A stretch of DNA of 8,490 bases from CAYNJG01 sp964397295 (lineage in GTDB: Bacteria > Planctomycetota > Planctomycetia > Pirellulales > Pirellulaceae): contig CAYNJG010000287.1 of NCBI GenBank assembly GCA_964397295.1, forward strand, positions 1-8,490, read 5' to 3'. The notes beneath the pieces are model-generated. The model did not search any database. It had not been told where the DNA came from and was given only the letters and a program-made list of their open reading frames with translations. The position numbers and the translations under genes are program-made. This document shows positions 1-6,668 of the stretch, piece after piece. Numbering within the stretch: position 1 is the first letter of the stretch; each line of letters opens with the position of its first letter.

Positions 1-168
1 GTTCTTTAGTTCCGCAACCAGTGCGTTTACATCTTCTAGGCCAGCCGATTTAGCCACCGGCGCCAGTCTCGCTTCCAGCAAGTAGGCTTGTCCCGATGAA
101 ATGACGTTTCCTGACCGTTTGGCAATGGCGGTGCGCAGGAAATCGATGTCGGAAGTTGCGAGAGTCAT
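1..168 (-). CDS. cheR: CheR chemotaxis methyltransferase, N-terminal fragment
   Basis: This is the first 56 codons of a gene cut by the left edge of the window. It begins at an ATG at 168 and stays open to position 1. The translation starts MTLATSDIDFLRTAIAKRSG and continues with SSGQAYLLEARLAPVA. That pattern (a hydrophobic helix, R-SG, then a hydrophobic run, K/Q-x-Y-L-x-x-RL) is the N-terminal all-alpha domain of CheR. CheR transfers methyl groups from S-adenosylmethionine to glutamates on chemoreceptors. The catalytic SAM-binding domain lies outside the window and cannot be checked. It follows cheB by about 60 nt on the same strand, the usual pairing of the two adaptation enzymes. No clear Shine-Dalgarno is visible before the ATG, so it may depend on operon read-through. 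The identification rests on the short N-terminal pattern plus context. Confidence 0.85.
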   Translation of the reverse strand, partial: MTLATSDIDFLRTAIAKRSGNVISSGQAYLLEARLAPVAKSAGLEDVNALVAELKN

Positions 169-228
169 GTCGTCAGGCCGCGAAGTTGAATTGCAATATT
201 AAACGGAAGTCTTTGGCTGGCCTCGCGG

Positions 229-1305
229 CTAGCCCGTACTCAGGACTGGTTTTGATTTTGATCGCATGATCTGATTTACGATCTGACGGTGAACCTCGTC
301 GAGAGGTTCAACATGATCCGCCAGTCCCGCTTCCGCTACGGCTCGGGGCATCCCCCAAACGACACAGCTCGCCTGGTCCTGAGCGATGACGGTCGCACCT
401 TTGCCGCTAAGTTCGCGACAGCCTGCGAGCCCATCTTTTCCCATGCCTGTCAATACGACAGCCAAACTTCTACCGCCGTATTCCTTTGCTACGGAACGGA
501 AAAGAACATCAACCGCCGGGCGGCAAGAATTTTCCAGAGCCTCTTGGTTAAGCTTAATGCGTCGCTCGGCCCCTCTTGTCTCGATCGTCATATGAAAGTC
601 ACCGGGAGCGATAAAGACTTGGCCAGGACGTATTACGTCACCGTCTTGAGCTTCGCGTACCTTTAGCTGGGATGTCTTGTCCAATCGCTCTGCGAGTAGC
701 TGGGTAAAGACCGACGGCATGTGCTGAACAACAAGAACTGGCACCCTTAGATTTCCCGGCAGTTGATCTATGACCGTGGCGAGCGCGTTGGGACCACCTG
801 TCGACGAGCCAATCGCCACGACGTCGCACTGCTCAGTTTTTCCCACGACCCGCTGGGGACGCTTGCAGACTTTTACCGCTGGGCTTGCTGCGCGGCTGGG
901 TGCCCCCCACTGCTTAATGACTGGCACCAATTCAGCGTTGATATAATCGACTGCATCCTGGACGTTTTTCGCAGCAGTCGGCTTGGCGACGTAGTCATTG
1001 GCACCAAGTGCGAGTGCTTCGAGTGTGGCCTTGCCACCGCTTACCGTAAGCGAGCTGAACATCACGACTGGTGTCTTTTCGTTCGTTAGGCGAATCTGCC
1101 TCAGCGTATCAATGCCGTCCATGACGGGCATCTCAACATCTAAGAGGATCACATCAGGCGCTGTGCGTCGAAGCAGAGCTAGTGCTTCCCTTCCGTCGCA
1201 AGCGGCTGCGATCACTTCAATGTCGGGACAGGATGTCAACGTCTCTTTTACAAGACGTCGCACCGCGACAGAGTCATCTGCAATGAGAACTTTAGTGACA
1301 GGCAT
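229..1305 (-). CDS. cheB: CheB, response regulator protein-glutamate methylesterase
   Basis: CheB is a 358-residue two-domain enzyme that demethylates and deamidates receptor glutamates when phosphorylated by CheA. The receiver domain spans about residues 1-122, with acidic pair D10/D11, phosphoacceptor D56 in LLDVEMP, S84 and K108. A linker of about 40 residues follows. The methylesterase domain spans about 160-345, with the family triad visible as S168 (GSSTGG), H195 (QHMP) and D291 (GMGKDG). The length is normal for the family. I chose the ATG at 1305 because the protein then begins MPVTKVLIADDS, directly at receiver strand 1. The reading frame stays open to a GTG at 1404, but those 33 extra residues are not CheB-like and would overlap cheY. 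An AAGAACGAG stretch shortly upstream is a weak ribosome-binding candidate. The gene sits between cheY and cheR in the operon, and nothing in it looks inactivated. Confidence 0.97.
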   Translation of the reverse strand: MPVTKVLIADDSVAVRRLVKETLTSCPDIEVIAAACDGREALALLRRTAPDVILLDVEMPVMDGIDTLRQIRLTNEKTPVVMFSSLTVSGGKATLEALALGANDYVAKPTAAKNVQDAVDYINAELVPVIKQWGAPSRAASPAVKVCKRPQRVVGKTEQCDVVAIGSSTGGPNALATVIDQLPGNLRVPVLVVQHMPSVFTQLLAERLDKTSQLKVREAQDGDVIRPGQVFIAPGDFHMTIETRGAERRIKLNQEALENSCRPAVDVLFRSVAKEYGGRSLAVVLTGMGKDGLAGCRELSGKGATVIAQDQASCVVWGMPRAVAEAGLADHVEPLDEVHRQIVNQIMRSKSKPVLSTG

Positions 1306-1369
1306 CAGGCTCGTTCTTTCGGAAGCAACGATTTCGGGGCATGTAATCGGTCGTGACGGGAATCTGCAA

Positions 1370-1759
1370 CTAGCATGCTTGATTACCAACAGAGAACTGC
1401 ACACCGATGAGCTTCATTTTTTCAAGCAAGATCTCTGACGTGAATGGCTTCATGACGAATTCATCCACTCCCGACATCAAGGCTCGTGCCATCTGACTTG
1501 GTTCAGATTCCGTCGTAACCATAATCATCTTCTGTGACGCGTATTTCTCATTGCGTCGTACGGCTTTTACGAATTCGAGTCCGTCCATCACTGGCATATT
1601 CCAGTCGACGAGCACGACTTCGACATCCTCGGTAGCTATGAGTAGGTCGAGCCCCTCTTGGCCATTCCCCGCTTCTAATACGTCGAAACCCAGTACGGTA
1701 ACGATCTTTCTTAGAATCCTTCTCATTGCTCTGGAATCATCGATAATCAGTGCGTGCAT
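1370..1759 (-). CDS. cheY: CheY-like single-domain response regulator
   Basis: This is a 129-residue stand-alone receiver domain. It carries every residue needed for phosphotransfer: acidic pair D7/D8 (IIDDSRAMRR), phosphoacceptor D52 (VDWNMPVMDG), switch threonine T82 (MVTTES) and K104 (VMKPF). F101 occupies the position of the switch tyrosine Y106 of E. coli CheY. The DWNMPVMDGLEFVK pattern is typical of chemotaxis CheY rather than of regulators with output domains. The expected role is to take phosphate from CheA and diffuse to the motor or another output, but the output target cannot be read from this window. The start is ATG at 1759 with a weak AGG 7 nt upstream. The gene lies 48 nt after the receptor gene and 64 nt before cheB. 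Confidence 0.96.
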   Translation of the reverse strand: MHALIIDDSRAMRRILRKIVTVLGFDVLEAGNGQEGLDLLIATEDVEVVLVDWNMPVMDGLEFVKAVRRNEKYASQKMIMVTTESEPSQMARALMSGVDEFVMKPFTSEILLEKMKLIGVQFSVGNQAC

Positions 1760-1807
1760 CGTCGAACCTATGTAATCGAAAAAACGTTCTTCTTGCTGGA
1801 TACCGAT

Positions 1808-3358
1808 CTACTTGCTGGACAACAGAGAGCGAGCATCTGCGTTTGCCAGTTGGTACTTTCCAGCGGTGGCCAATGGTGTCGTGACTGCCATCTCATCCTC
1901 ACTGGCACCAACGAAGTGGAGTAGCTCCGTGGCTAGTCCTTCGACTTCGCTCGAAGCCTGAAGCGTCTCTTCCGTGCCCGATGCGGTGGACGCGGCGGCA
2001 TCTGCGACATGTGCAATATTGCGAGCAATCGTTTCGCTTCCATTGGACACTTCAATAATGTTGCGGGAGATTTCACCTGTCATGGCCGACTGCTCCTCGA
2101 CCGCACTCGCGATCGCATTCTGAGACTCGTTGATCTCGCGAATGATCTCGCTCACGTGGTTGATCGCCGTTACCGCCTGGTTCGTATCCGCCTGAATCGT
2201 CTCGATATGTCCAATGATGTCTTCGGTCGCAGTGCTTGTTTGCTTTGCAAGCTCTTTGACTTCATTCGCGACAACTGCGAATCCCTTACCAGCCTCGCCG
2301 GCGCGGGCAGCTTCGATGGTTGCATTGAGAGCGAGCAGGTTGGTCTGTTCGGCGATGCTATTAATCACCTTAATGACATTGCTGATTTCGCTGCTGCTTT
2401 CGCCAAGCTTAGTTACGGTCGCTGTCGTTTGACTTGCCGCGTCTACGGCTGTTTGAGCCACGGTAACTGCATTGGTCGTATTGCCTGAGATCTCTTTGAT
2501 GCTGCAATCAAATTGTTCCACAGCGGTTGCCAAGGATTGGACGTTGGCACTCACTGTCTCCGCCGCTTCCCTGGCAGTTCCGGCCTGGTCACTTGTGCCC
2601 GCCGCATTTTCTCTCATGCGTTGGCTGATTTCTTTGAGATCACGACAAGCAACGCCTTGCAAGCTTCTTGCTGACAACTTAAGGGTCGATACTACGTCGC
2701 GTGCGATCCAAACGCCGGAGAGACCGCAACCGGCGATGAGTGCAAAAATCATACCCGCCGACCAAGCAGTGCGTCGCGCAACAGTGGTTCGAGCCTCCAC
2801 CTCGACGGAAGCACACCGTTCCGCGGCCATAGCAACTACTTTATCAATAGCGACTCGGTGCGTTTCGTAGTGCTCGCGTAGCTCACCGCGAGCCAGTTCG
2901 TCTGCTTTTTCCGCTTCTCCTGCAAGACAAGCCGGAACGAATTGCTCCTTCACAACGTCGTAAAACTTGATGGCGGGATTGTAGCAGTCCACAGTCTTGA
3001 TCTGCTTCATTTCATCTTCTGGCAGATCTTTGATCCAGTGCTCATGGCGGTCGTCGAATTCACTCTTGAGCTGATTGCAGCGGTCGACATATGCCTGCAT
3101 GGTTGGCGTATCAACGCCTTCTTCCACTTCATTGGCCATGTGCAAGACCATCAAATAGGATTCGATGATGTAGTTTGGCGGAGGCAGAATATCTGCAATT
3201 AGATCTTTGCCACGAACAATCTCCGTGTAATAGGGGCCGTTCACTTTGGCAACATTCAGGGTGTTCCATGACCAGGCACCATAGGCGAGCAAGCCGGCAG
3301 CAAACACTCCCGTCAAAATGTATAGTTTTACTGGTACGGATAGATTTTTGAGCGACAC
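1808..3358 (-). CDS. Methyl-accepting chemotaxis protein, transmembrane, apparently HAMP-less
   Basis: This 516-residue chemoreceptor has TM1 at about residues 11-31, a periplasmic sensor at about 32-195, TM2 at about 198-220 and a cytoplasmic coiled-coil signalling domain at about 240-485. The hairpin tip that binds CheA and CheW is unmistakable at about 334-372 (SIAEQTNLLALNATIEAARA, then GEAGKGFAVVANEVKELA). Candidate methylation pairs are E281/Q282, E421/E422 and E463/E464. Only about 20 residues separate TM2 from the signalling coiled coil, leaving no room for a HAMP domain. The sensor contains PPPNYIIESYL (59-69) and four cysteines (C94, C125, C144, C182), and I do not recognise its ligand. 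No C-terminal NWETF-type CheR docking peptide is present. The start is GTG at 3358, set by AAGGAG with a 7-nt spacer. The 105-nt gap upstream contains a GATTG-N4-CAATC hairpin and no clear promoter. Confidence 0.96.
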   Translation of the reverse strand: MSLKNLSVPVKLYILTGVFAAGLLAYGAWSWNTLNVAKVNGPYYTEIVRGKDLIADILPPPNYIIESYLMVLHMANEVEEGVDTPTMQAYVDRCNQLKSEFDDRHEHWIKDLPEDEMKQIKTVDCYNPAIKFYDVVKEQFVPACLAGEAEKADELARGELREHYETHRVAIDKVVAMAAERCASVEVEARTTVARRTAWSAGMIFALIAGCGLSGVWIARDVVSTLKLSARSLQGVACRDLKEISQRMRENAAGTSDQAGTAREAAETVSANVQSLATAVEQFDCSIKEISGNTTNAVTVAQTAVDAASQTTATVTKLGESSSEISNVIKVINSIAEQTNLLALNATIEAARAGEAGKGFAVVANEVKELAKQTSTATEDIIGHIETIQADTNQAVTAINHVSEIIREINESQNAIASAVEEQSAMTGEISRNIIEVSNGSETIARNIAHVADAAASTASGTEETLQASSEVEGLATELLHFVGASEDEMAVTTPLATAGKYQLANADARSLLSSK

Positions 3359-3463
3359 GGGTACACTCCTTCTGAGCGATAGGGTTTGGGGATTGTTAGC
3401 AATCGTCGTCTGTGTTTGAGTTTGGAATTCTTGTTGGTGTGGATGGTCTTTAACCGATCGTGG

Positions 3464-3892
3464 CTATGCGGCGACATGCAAGGCCGCATCCGTATCAAGC
3501 ACCAAAAGCAGACCGTCGTCCAGCTTATAGGCGCCGCGAATAAGGTCTCGATGAACGCCCTGCAACGTTTCTGGCGGTGGTTCGAACCGCTCGCCATCGA
3601 CAACCAGGACATCGCCAATTTCGTGAACTAGTAAACTCACAGGCGAGCCGGATGTTCGAATGACGACGTTCATCATCGGGGTATCATGAGTCTCGTTGAG
3701 TCCGAGTCGTTTTTGCAAATCCAAGGCGGTCACAATTTGGCCACGTAGGTTCATCAACCCGCGGACCACTCCGTTTGCGCCGGGGACTCTTGTCATTGCC
3801 TGCTGGCGAATAACCTCTTGGACAAGCTGCACCTCAACACCGAGCTTCATTGAACCAACTCGAAACGTACAAAATGATAATTGCTTTTCCAT
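3464..3892 (-). CDS. cheW: CheW chemotaxis coupling protein
   Basis: This is a single CheW/SH3-like domain of 142 residues that bridges receptor tips to CheA in the signalling array. Diagnostic segments are QLSFCTFRVGSMKLGVEV (strand 1), VQEVIR, the NLRGQIV motif with the conserved Arg at residue 50, and the late strand NVVIR...LLVHEIGDVL. I chose the ATG at 3892 (MEKQLSFC) because GAGAG lies about 6 nt upstream. An adjacent ATG at 3895 and another at 3910 are possible and would add 1 or 6 residues. The gene is 62 nt downstream of cheA, and the receptor gene follows after 105 nt. It is the only free-standing CheW seen here, although CheA carries two further CheW-like domains. Confidence 0.96.
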   Translation of the reverse strand: MEKQLSFCTFRVGSMKLGVEVQLVQEVIRQQAMTRVPGANGVVRGLMNLRGQIVTALDLQKRLGLNETHDTPMMNVVIRTSGSPVSLLVHEIGDVLVVDGERFEPPPETLQGVHRDLIRGAYKLDDGLLLVLDTDAALHVAA

Positions 3893-3954
3893 CATCTTCT
3901 CTCTCAACATGCTGTTGCGTGCTCGCGTGTCCGATATTTGTAAAATCGCATTGA

Positions 3955-6213
3955 TCAGATGCCAGAGGCGATTCGCGCGAGGTCTACCATTCGCGTCACA
4001 CGCCCAGCGATGATCTGGCTGTCCTGATCGACCTCCGTGACGCCGATCTGACTTTCGATATCGATCACTTTCCCAACGACCACTCCAACGTTGTGGTCGC
4101 CACAGTTGTAGACGACAAGCGACACGGTTCCGGCCATCGCGTCGACCTGTCCATAGTCGGAGAGCGTCACTAGTGGCATGATCTCGCCGCGATACTGCAC
4201 GACTTGCTGTGTTCCGCAGTGCTCGATATCGGAAGTAACTATTTCTTCTAAACGAGCAACGCTCGACAAAGGAATTGCAGCACGTGAGCCATCGCCGGGG
4301 TCGACAACCAGGTAGGAACCTTGTGAGCTACCTCCGTCATCTCCAACGATGTTTGATCCGATGAAAGCTCGTCCCGCGTGTTCCGATAGAACATGGCTTT
4401 GCTGTGCGATCCCGAGTACATCCAGGATCAGAGACACGGTACCGTCACCCATGATCGTCGAACCGGCGTACACCCCCACACTCTTGAGGTGCTTGCCAAG
4501 TGGTTTAACAACGATCTCTTGCGTGTCGTTGATCTGCCCGACAACGAGACCGAATTGGTGGTCTTCCGCTTGTAGAACCACGATATTTACGGCGTCCGAT
4601 TCGGCTAGTGATTCCGGCTCTCGGGCCGGTCTTAAGCCAAGCTCTTCATCTAGATACACAAGAGGCAGCAATTGCCCCCGAAGGCGATACACTGGCACCG
4701 AATGCAGCACTTCAATTTCCGCACAAGCCCGTTCTCGTTCGAGACGAACGAGTTCCAGCAAGCTAACTTGCGGAATGCAATAACGATCGCCTTCGCACGT
4801 GACGACCAATGCAGGCACAATCGCCAACGTCAATGGAATCTTGATTCGAAGAGTAGTACCAGCGCCGGGGACACTTTGAATGTCGAGCGTTCCGCCAATC
4901 TTTTCAACGTTGGTCTTGACGACGTCCATGCCAACACCTCGCCCAGAGACGTTGGTAACTTTGGCAGCGGTGGAGAATCCAGGTAACAGGATGAGCTGCA
5001 CTGCCTCGCGATCGCTCATAGCGGCCGCCTGTTCCTCTGTGATCAGCTCTTTCTCGACCGCTTTGGCGCGAACTCTTTCGACGCCAATTCCACCGCCGTC
5101 ATCGACGATTTCGATGATGACCTGCCCACCTTCATGAAACGCGCGTAGCAATAGAGTGCCTTCCGCAGGTTTCCCAGCTCGAACTCGTTCCTCTGCCGGT
5201 TCGATGCCGTGGTCGATCGAATTGCGAACGATGTGCGTCAATGGGTCCTTGATGGCTTCAAGAATCGTCTTATCTAACTCAGTGTCGGCGCCTTCCATTT
5301 TGACCTGAACCTGTTTACCGCAACTTTGCGACAGGTCTCTCACCACACGAGGTAGTTTACTCCATGCATTTCGGATTGGTTGCATACGTGTCTTCATGAC
5401 ACCTTCTTGCAGCTCCGTCGTGATTAGATTCACTCGCTGCGAAGCAATCGACAGTCCAGGGTCGTCCGCTTCTTCGCTGAACTGCATGATTTGGTTGCGT
5501 GCCAATACCAATTCGCCGACCAGGTTCATCAATTTGTCCAACAAATGGACATCAATTCGCACCGTCGAGTCGGCCACAGAGTTGTTGCTCGAAGGTGGTG
5601 CAGAAGAGGCGCCCTTCGATTCTGTTTGATTCGTCGATACGTCGACGCCGCCTGGAGATTCTATGCTGGTAGCCGCGGAGCTTGCTGACGCATCCGTAGC
5701 AATACCCGTCATGTTGGGAACTGGTTCGGGAATTACGCGAGAAGTCTCCTCGGCGTTCACCGTGTCCTCAGTCGCATCCACACGACCGTCATCTATGCGA
5801 GCGTCATCAGTCGGTGCGGCAGCTTTGTCTGCTGTTTTGAGTCGCTCTAATTCCTGGATTAGCTCATCATAAGAGTCTTCGCTTTCACTGCCTTCGTTTT
5901 CAATGCTCCCAAGCATCGAGCGAACAGCGTCGACCATAGCAAGTAGGCTGTTCGCGATCTCTTGGGATAGCGTGAGCTCACCGTCGCGTAAGGGAACGAG
6001 AAGACTCTCGCCGACGTGTGTGAGCTTTTCAAGCTTTGGAAAGGCCAGAAATCCCGAGGTGCCTTTGATGGTGTGGATCGTACGAAATATGCTCGCCATT
6101 CGCTCACGGTCATCTGGTGATTCTTCCAGTGCCATGAGATCGAGATCAAGTTGGTCGAGACTTTCATAACTCTCTACCAAGAACTCGGAAACGATTTCGT
6201 CGAGCATCTCCAC
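3955..6213 (-). CDS. cheA: CheA chemotaxis histidine kinase with two C-terminal CheW-like domains
   Basis: This is the central kinase of the array, about 752 residues. Domains in order, numbered from the GTG: P1/Hpt at about 1-110 with phosphorylated H47 (FRTIHTIKGTSGF); a Ser/Thr/Ala/acid-rich linker at about 128-215; P3 dimerisation from about 218 (LLDKLMNLVGELVLARNQI); and P4 ATPase with N box DPLTHIVRNSIDHGIE (323-338), G1 DDGGGI (371-376), LPGFST (410-415) and G2 GRGVGMD (424-430). P5/CheW follows at about 460-605, then a second CheW-like domain at about 630-750 (AIPLSSVARLEEI, QYRGEIMPLV). No P2 domain for CheY/CheB binding is recognisable in the linker. All kinase motifs look intact. 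GTG at 6213 is preferred because GAGGAA lies 7 nt upstream. TTG at 6216 or ATG at 6207 would change only one or two residues. It is the first gene of the operon. Confidence 0.97.
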   Translation of the reverse strand: MEMLDEIVSEFLVESYESLDQLDLDLMALEESPDDRERMASIFRTIHTIKGTSGFLAFPKLEKLTHVGESLLVPLRDGELTLSQEIANSLLAMVDAVRSMLGSIENEGSESEDSYDELIQELERLKTADKAAAPTDDARIDDGRVDATEDTVNAEETSRVIPEPVPNMTGIATDASASSAATSIESPGGVDVSTNQTESKGASSAPPSSNNSVADSTVRIDVHLLDKLMNLVGELVLARNQIMQFSEEADDPGLSIASQRVNLITTELQEGVMKTRMQPIRNAWSKLPRVVRDLSQSCGKQVQVKMEGADTELDKTILEAIKDPLTHIVRNSIDHGIEPAEERVRAGKPAEGTLLLRAFHEGGQVIIEIVDDGGGIGVERVRAKAVEKELITEEQAAAMSDREAVQLILLPGFSTAAKVTNVSGRGVGMDVVKTNVEKIGGTLDIQSVPGAGTTLRIKIPLTLAIVPALVVTCEGDRYCIPQVSLLELVRLERERACAEIEVLHSVPVYRLRGQLLPLVYLDEELGLRPAREPESLAESDAVNIVVLQAEDHQFGLVVGQINDTQEIVVKPLGKHLKSVGVYAGSTIMGDGTVSLILDVLGIAQQSHVLSEHAGRAFIGSNIVGDDGGSSQGSYLVVDPGDGSRAAIPLSSVARLEEIVTSDIEHCGTQQVVQYRGEIMPLVTLSDYGQVDAMAGTVSLVVYNCGDHNVGVVVGKVIDIESQIGVTEVDQDSQIIAGRVTRMVDLARIASGI

Positions 6214-6332
6214 CAAACTATTCCTCAGCTATCCAACTGTTACCAACACAAGCGATCGAATGATAGTATCGAGCTGCTTGCGGACGGCTTGCCGGATTTT
6301 TTTACCTATCCTGCCAGCTACCCCCCTCGACG

Positions 6333-6349
6333 ACGGGTTGTACGGGTTG
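6333..6349. repeat. Two tandem copies of ACGGGTTG
   Basis: ACGGGTTG occurs at 6333-6340 and again at 6342-6349, a 9-nt period. It lies about 120 nt upstream of cheA. It could be a low-affinity regulatory site or a chance duplication, and no known factor is recognised. Confidence 0.3.
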
Positions 6350-6365
6350 CAGGCTCAGTTGCTAG

Positions 6366-6387
6366 GACTATGTGTCACAAGATAGTC
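6366..6387. promoter_or_regulatory. Dyad GACTAT-N10-ATAGTC, possible operator upstream of cheA
   Basis: There are perfect 6-bp inverted half-sites at 6366-6371 and 6382-6387 with a 10-nt spacer, about 150 nt upstream of cheA. The geometry fits a dimeric DNA-binding protein. On the minus strand the left half overlaps a TTGACT hexamer, but no acceptable -10 follows at the right spacing. The call is structural only, and a 6-bp dyad can arise by chance. Confidence 0.25.
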
Positions 6388-6571
6388 AATTACCTCATTG
6401 TAAAATCCAGCTGAATCAGTCATGTCGCGATTGATAGTCGCCTCTGCGTTGCGACCGCCGAGTTTGCGACGATGAAACAAGGTGTTTTTCGTCAGCGTAT
6501 TGTCAGCAGATTGTGCGGCAAGCACATCAGATACACTGTCATTGGACGTCAGGTAGAGACCCCTGATGAAA

Positions 6572-6595
6572 GGTTGAGGGTTACACCCCGCAACC
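6572..6595. repeat. Nested hairpin GGTTG...CAACC
   Basis: GGTTG (6572-6576) pairs with CAACC (6591-6595), and inside it GGG (6578-6580) pairs with CCC (6586-6588). The result is a compact GC-rich stem-loop. Neither strand has a good U-tract after it (minus strand continues with CTTTC), so it is not called as an intrinsic terminator. It lies just beyond the tmRNA-end scar and could be a degenerate terminator of the former tmRNA gene. Confidence 0.35.
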
Positions 6596-6604
6596 CCCGA
6601 ACTC

Positions 6605-6640
6605 GTAAGTTCTTTATTTCAAATAACTTACTGAAATAAA
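6605..6640. repeat. Two overlapping, mutually exclusive inverted repeats
   Basis: GTAAGTT (6605-6611) pairs with AACTTAC (6625-6631), and TTTATTTCA (6613-6621) pairs with TGAAATAAA (6632-6640). Each stem uses the other's loop, so only one can form fully at a time. The block ends four bases before the tmRNA discriminator base at 6644. Read on the minus strand, the T-run comes before the stems, so they do not form an ordinary intrinsic terminator. The arrangement may have been part of the 3' flank of the ancestral tmRNA gene or of an integrase core region. Confidence 0.5.
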
Positions 6641-6643
6641 AAA

Positions 6644-6668
6644 TGGAGGCGGCGGGGATCGAACCTGC
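6644..6668 (-). pseudogene. tmRNA 3'-end fragment (T-arm plus acceptor strand), probable attachment-site remnant
   Basis: On the minus strand the segment reads as a T-arm (GCAGG, loop TTCGATC, CCCGC) followed by acceptor strand CGCCTCC and discriminator A at 6644. The GGTTCGATCC start and the CGCCGCCTCCA end match the very common 3' end of bacterial tmRNA (ssrA). One T-stem pair is broken (A at 6666 opposite C at 6654). No CCA tail is encoded. Upstream on the minus strand there is no tag reading frame and no 5' GGGG acceptor strand. Within one normal tmRNA length the sequence instead runs into the coding region of the gene ending at 6902. It is therefore a fragment and not a working tmRNA. 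tmRNA 3' ends are well-known targets of tyrosine integrases, and such fragments mark the far end of an insertion. A tRNA 3' end is a less likely alternative. Confidence 0.7.

Larger units (their letters stand above)
6217..6643. other. Non-coding interval upstream of cheA
   Basis: This interval of about 430 nt separates cheA from the tmRNA-end scar and should contain the operon promoter. I see no convincing -35/-10 pair, no sigma-28-type or sigma-54-type promoter, and no coding sequence on either strand. It does hold a 22-bp dyad (6366-6387), a short tandem repeat (6333-6349), a nested GC-rich hairpin (6572-6595) and a pair of overlapping AT-rich inverted repeats (6605-6640), each listed separately. 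If the scar at 6644 marks an integration boundary, this stretch is native chromosome that once lay downstream of a tmRNA gene, or it travelled with the tmRNA end. The sequence alone does not decide between these. Confidence 0.6.

Noticed and set aside
289..666. Plus-strand ORF antisense to cheB
   Set aside because: It lies entirely within the coding frame of cheB on the other strand, has no family resemblance and is a shadow frame, like the other plus-strand ORFs across 1-6200.
1306..1404. N-terminal extension of CheB from a GTG at 1404
   Set aside because: The extra 33 residues overlap cheY and are not receiver-like. The ATG at 1305 places the receiver at the N terminus as usual.
3328..3618. 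Minus-strand 96-codon ORF across the cheW/receptor junction
   Set aside because: It is out of frame with and overlaps both cheW and the receptor start. Its composition is unlike a protein.
6274..6307. Plus-strand intrinsic terminator (GC-rich segment followed by TTTTTTT)
   Set aside because: The T-run is good, but the stem before it is only about 4 bp (CGGC/GCCG) with a 2-nt loop, and no plus-strand gene ends there.
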